From contig NC_092013.1 of NCBI RefSeq assembly GCF_042242105.1, positions 17,931,618 to 17,995,617 on the forward strand: 64,000 nt of DNA. The letters run 5' to 3'. This document shows, piece by piece, positions 62,331 to 64,000 of this stretch (position 1 is its first letter; every line of letters begins with the position of its first letter). Both the position numbers and the translations under genes were made by a program. Origin of the DNA: Pempheris klunzingeri (taxonomy: Eukaryota; Chordata; Actinopteri; Acropomatiformes; Pempheridae). The notes beneath the pieces were generated by a model. That model was not told where the DNA came from. It saw nothing but the letters and a program-made list of their open reading frames with translations, and did no database searches.

Positions 62331-63233
62331 TCACAATAAACTGGCATATCTACGATATCTAGATTTGGATTATTGATTATAGATTTTTTTTGTAGCATAC
62401 TATGACTAAAAATTCGATTTTAAAATACAGCCATAAATTCTGCACGATTCAAACATGAAAACACTTGCTAAAATATGTTTTTCTGGATCTTTCCACGAAA
62501 CCACAGAGTCTTTAGCAGATGGTTTGTTCAGTGGTCACTGATTGTCTCATGGATCTGACCAGAAAGTCCAGTAGCTCAGTAGCGAAGCAAAGATACTGGA
62601 CCCCAGGTTGTGAATGTTTAGTCAAGTAAAGCAAGTGTTTTCTCTTTTTGAACTTATATTTATCATCTAAATATTGCCAGACTTTATGGTATATAGAGCA
62701 GTTCATTGCAGATGGTCTTTTATTATCACTGGACCCAATCGGACACAATTAATGACATGAATGAAATGTGTATGTTTCAGTCTCTTCTCTTCCTCAATTC
62801 ACATGTTTATTTAATCATGTGTTATTTTTTTGAATATCCTTGTTTTTTTACATAATTATTCGACTTTTGGTTACTGGTTATTATTATTATTTGTAGTAGT
62901 ACTGGAGTTGCAACAGTAGATTTATTATTTATAATCATTTGCACTTTTATTTTGAAGGCTGAAACGGTGTGACGTAGCAACTGACACTGACATCATCATG
63001 AGACAACTTTTCACAATTAAATGTCAGAATAAAGAGCGCTTATATGCCTTTAAATTGTGTGTTACCACACAGTCTTCTACTTGGTTTGATTTCTACGATG
63101 TGTGTTGGGTTAATTAAAAGCACAACAGCCATAACGTTACATTAATGGTGATAAATGGCGACGAGCGAGCCGCCATTTTGGGGCACGCCCACAAGCCTGG
63201 TCTCGTGATAGCGGTGAAGCTAGTCAGCTGTTA
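62331..63233. promoter_or_regulatory. Divergent itch/bloc1s1 intergenic promoter region
   Basis: Non-coding DNA between two head-to-head genes. The bloc1s1 side has CpG-containing sequence with a YY1-like motif (gccgccatttt at 63169-63179) and a GC/CACCC-type element (ggggcacgcccac). A CRE-like 'tgacgtag' occurs near 62970. The itch side is AT-rich. No TATA box is obvious on either strand. Confidence 0.45.
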
Positions 63234-63333
63234 GCTTCTCTTCTCTTCTCTTACGGCTGTGCTGTAGCCATGACATTTAGATAGCTGAAAGAAACAAAAA
63301 ACATTTATTAAACCATCTCAACGACCACTCAAG

Positions 63334-63594
63334 ATGTTGTCTCGTCTGCTGAAGGAGCACCAGGCGAAGCAAAATGAGCGGAAGGAGCTGCAGGGTGAGA
63401 AGATTAGCTGGTTAGCTGTCGTGATGCTAAAAACAAAGTGGATTGACTGTGCTAGAGGGCCCATAGACAACCTTATAACTGGTGATTTGGTTTTCTGTTT
63501 TGTCTGTTTTTAAATGCACAGAGAGACGCAGGCGTGAAGCTATCGCTGCAGCCACCTGCCTGACTGAAGCCCTGGTAGACCACCTCAATGTTGG
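63334..63594 (+). CDS. bloc1s1: BLOC-1 subunit 1 (GCN5L1), first two exons, gene runs off the window
   Basis: Exon 1 is 63334-63394 and exon 2 is 63522-63594; donor gtgaga and acceptor aatgcacag join in phase 1, and exon 2 ends in GG before gtatga. The encoded start MLSRLLKEHQAKQNERKELQ continuing ERRRREAIAAATCLTEALVD and HLNVG matches vertebrate BLOC1S1 almost residue for residue (about 45 of the usual 125 aa). BLOC1S1 is a small coiled-coil subunit of BLOC-1 (lysosome-related organelle biogenesis) and BORC (lysosome positioning), also reported to promote mitochondrial protein acetylation. The next exon (expected to begin with VAQAYMNQRK-like sequence) is not in the remaining 406 bases, which are intron. 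The ATG has a good context (caagATG) and is preceded by a 4-codon uORF at 63270-63284. Confidence 0.95.
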
Positions 63595-63739
63595 GTATGA
63601 AAACTCAGCTCTTTGCCCCCTGCTGTGCTTCTCATTGTTTCCCGAGGTTTAGCAGACCTCCTGCTGTCACATTTCATGGCACACACATCTGGAAATCAAC
63701 TGGAATAGCCTATACAGGTAGCTTTAATGGTATGATAAA

Positions 63740-64000
63740 TAGGGATACAGCTAACAATTAAAGTCATTATTTATTGGCAATTATTTTCTTGAGTAGTCAT
63801 ATGGTCTGAGAAAGGACAGAAACTATTGAAACATTCCTGATACCATTTCCTAAAGACCCAGGTGATGTCTTCAGATGCCTTCAAATAATCCAAACATCAC
63901 ATATATTCAGTTTACGAGAAACAGTGAATCAAGTACTTAACAATTAATCAAGTACTGAAAAAGTTGGGGACTAATAATAAACAGACTCATCAGCAAATGG
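63740..64000. repeat. Fish dispersed repeat in bloc1s1 intron 2
   Basis: Words such as 'cccaggtgatgtcttcagat', 'aataatccaaacatcacata' and 'tattcagtttacgagaaaca' match the same family as 12110-12352, in the opposite orientation. It reaches the window end, so it may be longer. Confidence 0.55.

Overview
This window comes from a ray-finned (teleost) fish nuclear genome. The evidence is vertebrate spliced genes with short exons and GT-AG introns, very dense CA/TG microsatellites, and several dispersed repeats typical of fish: Tc1-like transposons with 'cagtggggcaaaaaagtatt' ends, palindromic MITEs, and LINE 3' tails ending in (ATCT)n. The exact species cannot be told from the sequence.

Layout. 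1-5.9 kb: non-coding sequence with no recognised gene. 5.9-33.8 kb (+): eya2, with a GC-rich candidate first exon near 6.0-6.2 kb, a candidate non-coding exon at 16.8 kb, and 13 coding exons from 17.98 to 32.63 kb. They encode a 476-residue Eyes-absent phosphatase/transactivator counted from the MAAYGQTQ start. 34.3-39.3 kb (-): a complete 14-exon transglutaminase (683 aa) with an intact Cys-His-Asp triad, tail-to-tail with eya2. 39.7-42.3 kb: a MITE, a fish repeat and a truncated Tc1 element. 43.3-44.4 kb (-): pxmp4, four exons, 214 aa, a peroxisomal membrane protein of the Tim17/22/23 family. 47.9-61.1 kb (-): itch, a C2-WW4-HECT E3 ubiquitin ligase, 24 exons including an apparent 27-nt in-frame cassette microexon (880 aa with it, 871 without). 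A 1.6-kb Tc1-like element sits in intron 2. 63.3 kb to the window end (+): the first two exons of bloc1s1, head-to-head with itch.

The genes are unrelated single-copy vertebrate genes, not an operon or pathway cluster: developmental transcription (eya2), protein cross-linking (transglutaminase), peroxisome membrane (pxmp4), ubiquitination (itch) and lysosome-related organelle biogenesis (bloc1s1). EYA2, TGM2, PXMP4 and ITCH all lie on human 20q, but BLOC1S1 is on human 12q, so the itch-bloc1s1 junction marks a rearrangement relative to human.

I see no CRISPR array, prokaryotic system or obviously new biochemical system. The points most worth a second look are the itch microexon, a UG repeat pressed against an eya2 splice acceptor whose exon can be skipped in frame, substitution of GTP-pocket residues in the transglutaminase, and the short itch/bloc1s1 divergent promoter with a uORF overlapping the itch start codon.
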